Assembly: GCA_046303115.1 (NCBI GenBank)
Contig: JBKCGZ010000190.1
Location: forward strand, 1-62,761
DNA length: 62,761 nt
Source: CAINEC01 sp046303115
GTDB lineage: Bacteria > Bacteroidota > Bacteroidia > AKYH767-A > OLB10
Direction: 5' to 3'
The notes beneath the pieces were generated by a model that saw nothing but the letters and a program-made list of their open reading frames with translations, was not told the DNA's origin and searched no databases. Made by a program: the position numbers and the translations under genes. Of this stretch, positions 48,426-57,351 are shown piece by piece (the stretch's first letter is position 1; the number at the start of each line of letters is the position of its first letter).

Positions 48426-48437
48426 TGATAAATATCA
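48426..48437. promoter_or_regulatory. FNR-type box of the DUF2892 gene
   Basis: TGAT-AAAT-ATCA is a perfect palindrome and the closest match to the classical FNR core. Its centre is 51.5 bp upstream of the -7 box, exactly as at ccoS. It sits 1 bp after the stop of the upstream beta-CASP gene. Confidence 0.65.
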
Positions 48438-48438
48438 C

Positions 48439-49839
48439 TTAAATCTGATAAGAAGCCCCATCTTCAGGAATTTCAATATTCGAAAAGCCTAATTCTTCCA
48501 ATCGCTCTTTGAAAGCTGTTGCCGCTTCTAATTCTCCATGGATAAGGAAAACATTTTGCGTCAACTTCGGATTCTGACAGGTAATAAATTGAATTAACTC
48601 ATCGGCATCCGCATGTGCAGAATAAGAATCAATCACTTCAATCTTAGCGTTCACATTATACAAATCACCAAAAATCTTCACTTGCGTATCTCCATTTTTC
48701 AAACGACCTCCCATACTGTTGGGCGTAACATACCCAACAATTAAAATGGTGTTTTTTGCATCTTCAATATTATTCTTGATATGATGTTTTACGCGACCAG
48801 CTTCCATCATTCCAGAGGCTGAAATGATAATACAAGGATCATCACTTTCATTTAACATCTTAGAATCTTCCACATCACGTATATAGCTTACATCATCATA
48901 TCCGAAAGGATTGTCATCCTTTACCATATACTCTAAAATATCTCCGTTAAACGACTCTGTATGCTTCTTCATTATTTCAGTCGCGTTAATCGACAATGGA
49001 GAATCAACAAACACAGGAACGTGAGGCATTTTACCTTCTGTATGTGCACGGTCTAACGCATAAATAATTTCTTGCGTTCGGCCTAAACTAAACGCTGGGA
49101 TAATCACTTTTCCTTTACGATTTACGCAGGTATCAATCACAATATCTAGCAAGCGATTTTCAGCATCGTTCGTATGTTCGTGCAAACGATTACCATAGGT
49201 TGTTTCCATTAAGATTATATCCGCCTGTGGAAAATCTTCTGGAGCTCTTAATATTTTATCATTATATCTTCCAACGTCACCACTAAAAAACACTTTTCTG
49301 ATTTTATTTCCTTCGTTCACCAATACATTCACACATGCGCTTCCTAAGATATGTCCCGCCTCCGAAAAATGAAACGAAAGTTCATTATCAATTTTAGTGA
49401 GTTCATGCAATCGAACGGGAACAAATTGTTTTAATGCTTGATTAACATCATCAATCGTATAAATAGGCTTTAATAATTCCTGATGTTTTCTTGCTCTGCG
49501 CTTATTCAAATACTGCACATCGTATTCTTGAATATGAGCACTATCCGCCAACATAATACGACATAAGTCGATGGTAGCCGGCGTTGCGAATATCGGTCCC
49601 GTATAGCCGCTCTTAACAAGCTGAGGAATATTGCCTGCATGATCGGCATGCGCATGCGAAAGGATTAGATAATCGATAGTAGTGGGATCAAATCCGAAAT
49701 GACGATTAAGCGACTCCGTTTCAGAGCCACGGCCTTGAAACAATCCACAATCGAGTAATAAGTTCTTTCCACCTTCGGTAGTAATTAAATGTTTACTGCC
49801 TGTAACAGTTTGCGCAGCTCCGTAAAAAGTAATTTTCAT
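48439..49839 (-). CDS. Metallo-beta-lactamase-fold hydrolase with beta-CASP domain (RNA-processing type)
   Basis: 466 residues. Motif SHAHADHAGNIP gives the dinuclear zinc site; HILGSACV, SGDVGRY and METTYGNR continue the MBL fold; ISASGMMEAGRVKHHIKNN is the beta-CASP signature; IDSYSAHADADEL carries the C-terminal His. Members act as exo/endoribonucleases (CPSF-73/RNase J relatives). It follows the Smr gene by 11 bp and is likely cotranscribed. Confidence 0.93.
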   Translation of the reverse strand: MKITFYGAAQTVTGSKHLITTEGGKNLLLDCGLFQGRGSETESLNRHFGFDPTTIDYLILSHAHADHAGNIPQLVKSGYTGPIFATPATIDLCRIMLADSAHIQEYDVQYLNKRRARKHQELLKPIYTIDDVNQALKQFVPVRLHELTKIDNELSFHFSEAGHILGSACVNVLVNEGNKIRKVFFSGDVGRYNDKILRAPEDFPQADIILMETTYGNRLHEHTNDAENRLLDIVIDTCVNRKGKVIIPAFSLGRTQEIIYALDRAHTEGKMPHVPVFVDSPLSINATEIMKKHTESFNGDILEYMVKDDNPFGYDDVSYIRDVEDSKMLNESDDPCIIISASGMMEAGRVKHHIKNNIEDAKNTILIVGYVTPNSMGGRLKNGDTQVKIFGDLYNVNAKIEVIDSYSAHADADELIQFITCQNPKLTQNVFLIHGELEAATAFKERLEELGFSNIEIPEDGASYQI

Positions 49840-49850
49840 TGTACTGAATT

Positions 49851-50900
49851 TTAAAATATTAATACTTCGGTAGCACCAATTCCATACTTTGAAAAATCGG
49901 CAGGCCGGTAATTTAATTGCAACTCTTTTAATTCTGAAATAATAGCATCCTTTAACTTGCCATTTCCAACACCATGAATAAAAACAATTGTTTGCATTCG
50001 CGAAACCATGGCTTTATCCAGTTCACTTCTGAAATGATTTAACTGAATGCGGATTAGTTCGCTATTTGAATAACCGTCGGGAAATTCGATTAGCGATTCA
50101 ATATGTAAATCGACAATACTATTCACACCCGACAAACCATACTTCCTTAGCAAATTACCTTCTTGCTTTTTTACTTTCGCTTCGTGAGGCTTACTCACCT
50201 GATTCGATTTCGGATTAGTCGAAGGATTATATTTATCTTTCAATAATTCTAGTGGTAGATCTTCACTGGAATTAGCAGTTTTATATATTTCATGACTACA
50301 TGCAAAGCAGAATGGTGCGGTTAACTTAGGGTATTGTTGAACGAGTCCTGGATATTCAATGGTTATTTCTTTACTGCCTGATGAGAACATCTCATTATCA
50401 GAGTAAACATAGGAAACCACCAGTGAATCAAACGACATTAACTGTTCACGAGTACACTCAAATAATTCACTTTGCTGGTTAGTACTTAAAGAGAAAACAG
50501 CTATTCGCTTTAGTTTATTCTTTCGTTTTTCAAAACAAGCTCCTTGAATTTGTCCACCAAGCGCATTCACCAGGATAAACTTAACTTTTCCTGTTAGCAC
50601 TGCAGATTGCTCGGGCACCGCTAAAAGCACCACGGAGGCATTTTCAATATGACTTGAAAAATCAGGAGTAGGGAAAATGGCAGTTGTTTTATCGGTAGAC
50701 TTATTATCAATAGGTTTTACACCCATTGCTTTTTCCTGAGAGGACTTAACAACTACAATTTCTTTGGAGAGGACATCGAGGGTAAAGCCATCTTCAATTT
50801 CCACAACAACAATATTATTGGACTTAAAGCCTAAAACAATTCCGTTTTGTTTTTCATTAATAAATGTGACTGAATCGCCTATGTTAAATACTGCTGACAT
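49851..50900 (-). CDS. DUF2027 protein with C-terminal Smr domain
   Basis: 349 residues. The N-terminus (FNIGDSVTFINEKQNGIVLGFKSNNIVVVEIEDGF) is a small barrel related to the MutS2/KOW-like region. A central beta-rich DUF2027 region follows, and the last ~85 residues are an Smr domain (VDLHIESL...FIHGVGNGKLKDAI), with HGxGxGxL reading HGVGNGKL. Smr domains nick DNA or cleave RNA, for example at stalled ribosomes. Located beside an RNA-type beta-CASP nuclease. Confidence 0.88.
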   Translation of the reverse strand: MSAVFNIGDSVTFINEKQNGIVLGFKSNNIVVVEIEDGFTLDVLSKEIVVVKSSQEKAMGVKPIDNKSTDKTTAIFPTPDFSSHIENASVVLLAVPEQSAVLTGKVKFILVNALGGQIQGACFEKRKNKLKRIAVFSLSTNQQSELFECTREQLMSFDSLVVSYVYSDNEMFSSGSKEITIEYPGLVQQYPKLTAPFCFACSHEIYKTANSSEDLPLELLKDKYNPSTNPKSNQVSKPHEAKVKKQEGNLLRKYGLSGVNSIVDLHIESLIEFPDGYSNSELIRIQLNHFRSELDKAMVSRMQTIVFIHGVGNGKLKDAIISELKELQLNYRPADFSKYGIGATEVLIF

Positions 50901-51001
50901 ATAACTGCAAAATAAAGCATTTAAAGTATGTCATTTAAGCGAATGTTCTTTTTTATCTGACAATTAAAATATGCCACGTATTCACTATTTTCGTGACTCC
51001 C

Positions 51002-51577
51002 ATGGCAAGAGAGAAAGATTATAGTAAAATTGATAAAATCTTTGAAGCGACCCTTCGATTAGTTTATGAAAAAGGCTTTGCCGGCATCAAACTAACGGAC
51101 GTTGCTCGCCTTTCAGGAATTGCTATTGGCACTATCTACTTGTACTTTAAGGATAAAGATGATTTGGTTAGTCAGCTATACCAATACATCCAACGAAAAA
51201 AGAAGCAAGAGGTAAATATTGAAATTGATTTAAACAGACCTGCAATTGAATTGATAAAAGAATTGTGGATGGCTTATTATCAGGCGGTATTTGATGATTT
51301 GAAAGCAGCCGATTTTTTTTATCAGTATCAGCAGAGCAATGCAGTTGTGAAAATCATCAATGAACATGATTTGTTTGTTTTCACTAATTTAAGGCGAGTT
51401 TTATCAAAAGGAGTGATGGAAGGGAAGATTAAAAATATGGATGCGGATATACTTTATACCATTTTAATTGGACCTGTTCACGAATTGGCAAAACATGCAT
51501 TAAGAAATAATTTCAAAGCAACATCCGAAGAAAAAGAAGAGCTATTTAATTGTCTTATCAATAGCATCAAAATATAA
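51002..51577 (+). CDS. TetR/AcrR-family transcriptional regulator
   Basis: 191 residues from the ATG at 51002. A GTG 9 bp upstream is inside a likely -7 box (TATTTTCG, 50986-50993), so it is not the start. The helix-turn-helix is GIKLTDVARLSGIAIGTIYLYFKDKDDL. The ligand domain is generic. It stands divergent from the Smr gene and 37 bp before the T9SS protease, which it might regulate. Confidence 0.9.
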   Translation: MAREKDYSKIDKIFEATLRLVYEKGFAGIKLTDVARLSGIAIGTIYLYFKDKDDLVSQLYQYIQRKKKQEVNIEIDLNRPAIELIKELWMAYYQAVFDDLKAADFFYQYQQSNAVVKIINEHDLFVFTNLRRVLSKGVMEGKIKNMDADILYTILIGPVHELAKHALRNNFKATSEEKEELFNCLINSIKI

Positions 51578-51614
51578 GACCTATCAACCAAAACAACACA
51601 ACCAAAATAATCCA

Positions 51615-54600
51615 ATGAAAAAATCATTTTTAACTTTTATCGTAGTAATTACCTCGATAACATTCAGCAAGGCAGATGTCTCTGACTGGTTTAAGCCTGT
51701 GAAGCAGGAGTCAATCAAAAATGAAAAATTAGCTCGTAGAAATTCAACTCCTTCTTCAGCTTATTTTTATGAAATTGATTTACAGAAATTAAAGAATGAA
51801 TTAGCAACTGCTCCGCTAAGAGGAACAATTAATGCAGCTCCAGTGGTAATTAATTTCCCAAATGCCTACGGAAAAATTGAGCAATTCAAAGTGTATGAGT
51901 CGCCAATTATGCACCGTGATTTAGCGAGCAAATACCCAATGATTAAAACCTATGCTGCGCAAGGTATCACTGATCCAACCTCAACCATGCGTTTTAGTAT
52001 TACGCAATTCGGGTTACATACAATGACAATTTCAGGCTTGCATGCTTCGAACTATATCGATCCATATACGAGCAATGGAAAGTTTATCATTGTTTACGAT
52101 AAGCATTCGTTGTCTTCTAGTAATCAAAATTTCGAATGTACTACTCCTGATGCTGCTGAATTACCTTCGTTAAGAAACGGTGGTACGCCAATGCAGTTTG
52201 ATGCGAATGATCAAATATTCAGAACGTACCGATTAGCACAATCATGCACTGCTGAGTACGGAAATATTTTCGCTTTAACACCGGGACAAGAGGTGGCAGA
52301 TATTCAAGCGCAAATGACGATCACCATGAATCGCGTGAATGGAGTTTTTGAAAGAGATTTGGCTGTTACAATGGAATTTGTTCCGGACAATGACACCTTG
52401 ATTTTTTATGGAAGCACTACTGCGGATCCATGGTCAAATGAGTGGAATACAAAGACGGCTCAAACGATTGATGCAAGAATTGGAGTTAATAACTATGACA
52501 TCGGACATAATTTTAATACTACAGGTGGTGGAAATGCAGGTTGTATTGCTTGCGTTTGTTTGAGCACCTCACAATCAGGCACACACAAGGGTAGAGGTAT
52601 GACAGGTTCTCCAAATCCTACGGGTGATCCATTTGATATTGATTATGTAGCGCATGAAATGGGACATCAATTTGGAGGATATCATGTCATGAACACGTGT
52701 TCGAGAAGCGGAAGTGGTAATACGGAAGTAGAACCAGCAAGTGGAAGTTCAATTATGGGTTACGCCGGTATTTGTTCAAGTAATGTTCAATCTAATAGCG
52801 ATGATGATTTCAACTATGTAAACGTTCGTGATATCACCGCAAATATTCAAACAGGCAATAGTACGTGTGCATTTCAATCACCAATAACGAATCAACCACC
52901 AACTGCTGATGCAGGTCCAAACTATACGATTCCTAAAGGAACAGCTTTTATATTAGAAGGAATAGCTACTGATCCAGATGGTATCGCTTCGTTAACTTAT
53001 AACTGGGGACAAAATGATCCAGCGCAATCACCTGGAAATGCAGCACCACAACCAACATACAATGTAGGACCGATGTACAGAAGTATTTCTCCGCAACCAT
53101 CTCCTAATCGTTATATGCCTAATTTAAGAAGTGTGGTTCTTAACAATTTAACACCTACATGGGAAGTTACGCCATCAGTTGCAAGAACAATGAACTTTTC
53201 TTTTATCGTTAGAGATAATGATATTCAGGGAGGACAAACAGCATCTGATTTAATGACAGTAATAGTTGATAATGCTGGTCCATTTGTAGTGACTTCGCAA
53301 AACACAACAGTTACCTGGAATGCAGGCACAAGTGAAACAATTACATGGAATGTTGCCAATACAAACAACGCAACTGTCAATTGTCAGAATGTAAATATTT
53401 ATTTATCGCTTGATAGTGGTTACACCTATCCTTATACGTTAGCAACAGGAGTTCCGAATAATGGATCAGCTGTTGTAACCGTTCCCGCAGGTGCAACAAC
53501 AACAACAGGTAGAATTATGGTTCGTGGTGCTGGTAATATTTTCTATGCATTAAACACTTCGTTGATTACTATTCAATCATCCGAGTTCGTAATGAATTTC
53601 AGCACGGCTAATCAGAATTTATGTTTACCGAATGATGCTCTTTACAATTTCAATTATCAAACATTCTTATCGTTCAGTGATACAACTACCTTCTCTGTTT
53701 CGGGTTTACCAAGTGGAGCTACAGCGACGTTTAACCCTGCAACGGCAGTTAACGATGGCACTCCTGTTTTGTTAACTATTTCAGGATTGACGAATTCGAT
53801 GGTGGGTAATTATAACTTGACGATTACAGGAACATCTGCCTCTGTGACTAAATCAACTAATGTTGCTTTAAATATTCTAGAAAGCAATTTAAATGCTGTG
53901 ACATTAACATCTCCAAGCAACAGCGCTACAGGAATTGCAACAGCTGCTCAATTAAGCTGGACAACAATCACAAGTCCTGGAGTAACTTATGCTGTTGAAA
54001 TTTCAACCGACAGTTTGTTCTCCAATATTGTAGCAAGTGCATCTAATATTAATTCTGGAAATTATTCAGCAACAGGATTGTTACCTAGCAGCACTTACTA
54101 CTGGCATGTAACAGCAACAAATGATTGTGGAAGCTCGCCAGTATCTGGATTTTATAGTTTCTCTACTAATGCATGCGCAAATAATATCAGCTTAAATGTT
54201 CCTGTATCCATTTCTGGTAATGGTTCTCCGAGCTATACTTCTACACTAACTGTTAATTTATTAGGAACTATCAATGATATCAATGTAATTGGATTAATAG
54301 GAACACATTCATGGATTAACGATATGACATTTAATATAACTGGCCCTAACGGAGCTGTATGTACGTTATTTGATCAAATATGTAGTGATGAAGATGACTT
54401 TGATGTAAACTTTGATGACCAGGCAACACCAGGAGCATTACCTTGTCCTCCTGTTGGTGGCGGCACATTCCAACCTAGCACACCTCTTTCGATATTCAAC
54501 GGAATTGCAGCAAGCGGTACATGGACATTAAACATAATTGATAATGCAAATCAAGATGGTGGTTCAGTTGATAATTGGGGATTAGAAATTTGCACCAATA

Positions 54601-54875
54601 CTAGTGTAGGAGTAGCGACCTTCACAACAAGCAATGGATTTGTCGTATTCCCAAACCCGTCTACAGCTATTTTCCATATCCGTAAGAATACCTTATCAAA
54701 TGAAAAATGTAATTTGCGTTTAACAAATACACTTGGACAAATGATAGTTGCGAATGAAATAATGACCAATCAGAATTACGATATGGATTTAAGCAACCTA
54801 GAAAGCGGAATCTATTTTATAACGGTTACCACTAACGAAAAGTCGGAAACCCAAAAGATTTATCTGGCAAAGTAA
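51615..54875 (+). CDS. Secreted reprolysin-like metalloprotease with T9SS sorting domain
   Basis: A 1086-residue exported protein. In order: signal peptide (1-~20); propeptide-like region; metzincin catalytic domain with HEMGHQFGGYH (His347, His351, His357); Pro-rich beta modules (~430-640); a Fibronectin-III-like module (~770-860); a proprotein-convertase P domain (~865-990, LTVNLLGTINDINVIGLIG); and a C-terminal type A sorting domain ending YFITVTTNEKSETQKIYL. The sorting domain directs it through the type IX secretion system to the cell surface. Probable role: extracellular protein degradation. Confidence 0.93.
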   Translation: MKKSFLTFIVVITSITFSKADVSDWFKPVKQESIKNEKLARRNSTPSSAYFYEIDLQKLKNELATAPLRGTINAAPVVINFPNAYGKIEQFKVYESPIMHRDLASKYPMIKTYAAQGITDPTSTMRFSITQFGLHTMTISGLHASNYIDPYTSNGKFIIVYDKHSLSSSNQNFECTTPDAAELPSLRNGGTPMQFDANDQIFRTYRLAQSCTAEYGNIFALTPGQEVADIQAQMTITMNRVNGVFERDLAVTMEFVPDNDTLIFYGSTTADPWSNEWNTKTAQTIDARIGVNNYDIGHNFNTTGGGNAGCIACVCLSTSQSGTHKGRGMTGSPNPTGDPFDIDYVAHEMGHQFGGYHVMNTCSRSGSGNTEVEPASGSSIMGYAGICSSNVQSNSDDDFNYVNVRDITANIQTGNSTCAFQSPITNQPPTADAGPNYTIPKGTAFILEGIATDPDGIASLTYNWGQNDPAQSPGNAAPQPTYNVGPMYRSISPQPSPNRYMPNLRSVVLNNLTPTWEVTPSVARTMNFSFIVRDNDIQGGQTASDLMTVIVDNAGPFVVTSQNTTVTWNAGTSETITWNVANTNNATVNCQNVNIYLSLDSGYTYPYTLATGVPNNGSAVVTVPAGATTTTGRIMVRGAGNIFYALNTSLITIQSSEFVMNFSTANQNLCLPNDALYNFNYQTFLSFSDTTTFSVSGLPSGATATFNPATAVNDGTPVLLTISGLTNSMVGNYNLTITGTSASVTKSTNVALNILESNLNAVTLTSPSNSATGIATAAQLSWTTITSPGVTYAVEISTDSLFSNIVASASNINSGNYSATGLLPSSTYYWHVTATNDCGSSPVSGFYSFSTNACANNISLNVPVSISGNGSPSYTSTLTVNLLGTINDINVIGLIGTHSWINDMTFNITGPNGAVCTLFDQICSDEDDFDVNFDDQATPGALPCPPVGGGTFQPSTPLSIFNGIAASGTWTLNIIDNANQDGGSVDNWGLEICTNTSVGVATFTTSNGFVVFPNPSTAIFHIRKNTLSNEKCNLRLTNTLGQMIVANEIMTNQNYDMDLSNLESGIYFITVTTNEKSETQKIYLAK

Positions 54876-54888
54876 ATTGCCACAAACT

Positions 54889-54922
54889 AAAAAAGGTGAT
54901 TCTTTCGAATCACCTTTTTTTT
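54889..54922. terminator. Bidirectional intrinsic terminator
   Basis: A 14-bp perfect stem (AAAAAAGGTGATTC / GAATCACCTTTTTT), loop TTTC, with eight T on the plus side and six on the minus side. It serves both the T9SS protease gene and the convergent hbd gene. Confidence 0.92.
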
Positions 54923-54936
54923 GAAATATATTTTTT

Positions 54937-55827
54937 TTACTTTTTGAAATTATCAGCTACAACAGTATCCTTACTTCCTTTAGTGTACTTGTAAAATCCT
55001 TGCCCTGATTTAACACCTAAATTACCACTCACAACCATATTCACTAATAGGGGACATGGAGCGTATTTAGGATTTCCAAATCCATCGTGCAATACACGCA
55101 TGATACTTAAACAAGTATCTAATCCGATAAAGTCGGCTAATTGCAATGGTCCCATTGGATGAGCCATACCTAACTTCATTACCGTATCAATTTCTTCTAC
55201 ACCAGCTACACCTTCAAAAAGCGTATTGATAGCTTCGTTAATCATCGGCATTAAAATTCTGTTGGCCACAAAGCCTGGATAATCATTTACCTCTACAGGT
55301 ACTTTTCCTAATTTCTGAGCAGTTTCAAAAATCAATTTCGTTACTTCATCCGACGTATTATAACCTCTGATAACCTCAACCAATTTCATTACTGGAACAG
55401 GATTCATAAAGTGCATTCCGATTACTTTATCACCACGATTTGTAACTGAAGCAATTCTTGTGATGGAGATCGAAGAAGTATTAGAAGCAAGAATACAATC
55501 AGGTTTTGTATTCGCATCAAGCTCTTTAAAAATGAATAATTTCAAATCGATATTTTCAGTTGCTGCTTCCACTACTAAATCAGCATTGGAAACGCCCGCC
55601 TTCATATCAGTTGTAGTTTCAATATTACCAAGTGTAAGTGACTTTACATCTTCTGAGATTAAGCCTTTCGATAACTGACGATCTAAATTGTTAGAGATAG
55701 TTTGAACTGCTCTCGCTAAAGCTTCTTCTTTGATATCAATCAAAGTAACTTTAAAACCATTTTGAGCAAATACGTGAGCAATACCATTGCCCATCTGCCC
55801 AGAACCAATAACTGAAATATTTTTCAT
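54937..55827 (-). CDS. hbd: 3-hydroxybutyryl-CoA dehydrogenase (3-hydroxyacyl-CoA dehydrogenase family)
   Basis: 296 residues. The NAD-binding Rossmann motif is VIGSGQMGNGIAHVFAQNGFKVTLIDI. The catalytic region is IGMHFMNPVPVMKLVEVI and the C-terminal HCDH domain includes LQLADFIGLDTCL. It oxidises 3-hydroxyacyl-CoA in fatty-acid, butanoate or phenylacetate catabolism (PaaH-like). The -7 box TAGTTTTG (complement of 55846-55853) is 18 bp upstream. Confidence 0.94.
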   Translation of the reverse strand: MKNISVIGSGQMGNGIAHVFAQNGFKVTLIDIKEEALARAVQTISNNLDRQLSKGLISEDVKSLTLGNIETTTDMKAGVSNADLVVEAATENIDLKLFIFKELDANTKPDCILASNTSSISITRIASVTNRGDKVIGMHFMNPVPVMKLVEVIRGYNTSDEVTKLIFETAQKLGKVPVEVNDYPGFVANRILMPMINEAINTLFEGVAGVEEIDTVMKLGMAHPMGPLQLADFIGLDTCLSIMRVLHDGFGNPKYAPCPLLVNMVVSGNLGVKSGQGFYKYTKGSKDTVVADNFKK

Positions 55828-55845
55828 ATGCTATAATTATAACTG

Positions 55846-55853
55846 CAAAACTA
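55846..55853 (-). promoter_or_regulatory. -7 promoter element for hbd
   Basis: TAGTTTTG on the minus strand matches TAnnTTTG, 18 bp upstream of the hbd ATG. Confidence 0.5.
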
Positions 55854-55877
55854 TAAAATTGAATAAAGCAAAAGGAG

Positions 55878-56165
55878 TTAAATTAACTCCTCCATACTAA
55901 ACGCTTCGGTTTTAGCTACAAATAATGGTTTAACCTTCTCCCAGGTCGATTTAAAAACATCTGAATCGCGATAGACATTTAGATGATCTTCGCTTTCCCA
56001 TTTACTGAATGTAATAACAACACCTTCCTGGTTTATATCTTTATAAAGTGATAAATCACAACACCCAGGAAAATTTCTGATTTTAGAAAATGATTCCTTA
56101 AAATAATTTTGAAAGATAGAGACATTTTCAGGAGCTACTTTCATTCTCACAATTCGAACAATCAT
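55878..56165 (-). CDS. Antibiotic biosynthesis monooxygenase (ABM) domain protein
   Basis: A 95-residue ferredoxin-like-fold protein: IVRIVRMKVAPENVSIFQNYFKES, FPGCCDLSLYKDINQEGVVITFSKWESEDHLNVYRDSDVF, TEAFSMEELI. The SKWESEDHLNVYR segment is the ABM core. Such proteins are usually cofactor-free oxygenases or structural relatives; the substrate is unknown. The start overlaps the stop of the upstream DUF62 gene (ATGA). Confidence 0.87.
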   Translation of the reverse strand: MIVRIVRMKVAPENVSIFQNYFKESFSKIRNFPGCCDLSLYKDINQEGVVITFSKWESEDHLNVYRDSDVFKSTWEKVKPLFVAKTEAFSMEELI

Positions 56166-56932
56166 TTTATATCAATACGAATAGGGTCATTCATTTTAAT
56201 TCCTAAAAGCTTATTCGCCATACCTTGATTTTGTGCAATTTCAAGCAATCCTGCATCATTGAATAAGGCCACCATATTTCCTGTATCAACATCGGTGTAA
56301 TTAGAGAGTATTTTAGTAGTAGAAAACTTACGAATATTAATTTCAAATTTTCTATCCTTCACCTGATTGTAAAATAAGTCGCGTTGAATATTAGAAACTG
56401 CATTGCCAAAGCTATCAATGTAAATAATAGTACCACGGATAACATCTTCTTCCAATACTGGTTCAAAACCTTTACGCACTACATATTCATCTGGCCTACT
56501 ACCTAACTCAAATACATTTTGTCCTGATAATAAGTGAGTAGCCACAAACGTAAGCACCTCTAAATCGTATCCTGGTTTCTGATCAATATCTAACTTAACA
56601 GCAACCATATTTGAAGGAGGCTGATCGCCAAATACCAATGAAAATAAGCCATCATTCATTCCCACAAATCCAAACCCATCTCTCTTAATTGCCAACAGAT
56701 CAGTTTTAACAGGACCTGCATTTTGAACAGCTACGATATGAACAGTCCCTTCGGGATAGCGCTTATAAACATTGCTAAAAAGATAGGCTGCCTGTTGAAT
56801 GGAGAAGTGAGGAATATCATGCGAAATGTCTACAACCAGCACATCTGGAAAAACACTATAAAGTAATCCTTTTAAAGCACCAACATGATGATCATTCGTT
56901 CCCCAATCGGTGGTAAGCGTTATTATCTTCAT
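56162..56932 (-). CDS. SAM-hydroxide adenosyltransferase (DUF62 family)
   Basis: 256 residues from the ATG at 56932; the frame also opens at a TTG that lies inside the -7 box (56939-56946). The family motifs are ITLTTDWGTNDHHVGALKG and VDISHDIPHFSIQQAAYL, then FVGMNDGLFSLVF and YIDSFGNAVSNI. Known members hydrolyse S-adenosylmethionine to adenosine and methionine, or act as fluorinase/chlorinase. Hydrolysis is the likelier activity here. Confidence 0.9.
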   Translation of the reverse strand: MKIITLTTDWGTNDHHVGALKGLLYSVFPDVLVVDISHDIPHFSIQQAAYLFSNVYKRYPEGTVHIVAVQNAGPVKTDLLAIKRDGFGFVGMNDGLFSLVFGDQPPSNMVAVKLDIDQKPGYDLEVLTFVATHLLSGQNVFELGSRPDEYVVRKGFEPVLEEDVIRGTIIYIDSFGNAVSNIQRDLFYNQVKDRKFEINIRKFSTTKILSNYTDVDTGNMVALFNDAGLLEIAQNQGMANKLLGIKMNDPIRIDIK

Positions 56933-56938
56933 TGTTGT

Positions 56939-56946
56939 CAAATATA
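56939..56946 (-). promoter_or_regulatory. -7 promoter element for the DUF62-ABM operon
   Basis: TATATTTG on the minus strand matches TAnnTTTG, 6 bp before the ATG at 56932. Confidence 0.55.
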
Positions 56947-57013
56947 AATTATTTTACAGTTTAAATTGAATCTATTATTTCCTTTATTCAACAATTTTTT
57001 CCACCTTCGTTGA

Positions 57014-57304
57014 ATGCGTAGGACAAACGAAAAATCATTAGGAAAAATTCTTGAGGAAGTCATTAAGGATAATAACCTTGGTGATGGAATTACGCAGGCA
57101 AAAATAAACGAGATATGGGTTGAGCTTATGAGCAGACCTATAATTTCCAGAACCACAAGACTTCGTTTTTCTAATAAGACACTTACTATTTACCTCACCT
57201 CATCGGTAATCAGAAACGAACTCGACTATCAAAAAGATGAATTGAAAAAACAATTCAACGATAAGTTAGGAGAGATGGTAATTGAAAGAATTGAGTTCAA
57301 ATAA
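57014..57304 (+). CDS. DciA/DUF721-family protein
   Basis: A 96-residue basic protein matching DUF721 (DciA): LGKILEEVIKDNNLGDGITQAKINEIWVELM and SNKTLTIYLTSSVIRNELDYQKDELKKQFNDKLG. DciA loads or assists replicative helicase DnaB in many bacteria lacking DnaC. The N-terminal KH-like domain is truncated to the minimal form common in Bacteroidota. It is divergent from the DUF62 gene. Confidence 0.85.
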   Translation: MRRTNEKSLGKILEEVIKDNNLGDGITQAKINEIWVELMSRPIISRTTRLRFSNKTLTIYLTSSVIRNELDYQKDELKKQFNDKLGEMVIERIEFK

Positions 57305-57307
57305 AAA

Positions 57308-57332
57308 GAGCCTTTACAATGTAAAAGCCCTC
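57308..57332 (-). terminator. Probable terminator of ndk
   Basis: On the minus strand GAG-GG-CTTTTAC-ATT-GTAAAG-G-CTC forms a stem with a bulge, followed by TTTTTATTT. On the plus strand it may also stop the DciA-like gene. Confidence 0.6.
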
Positions 57333-57351
57333 TCTAATAATCTAGTTTTTA

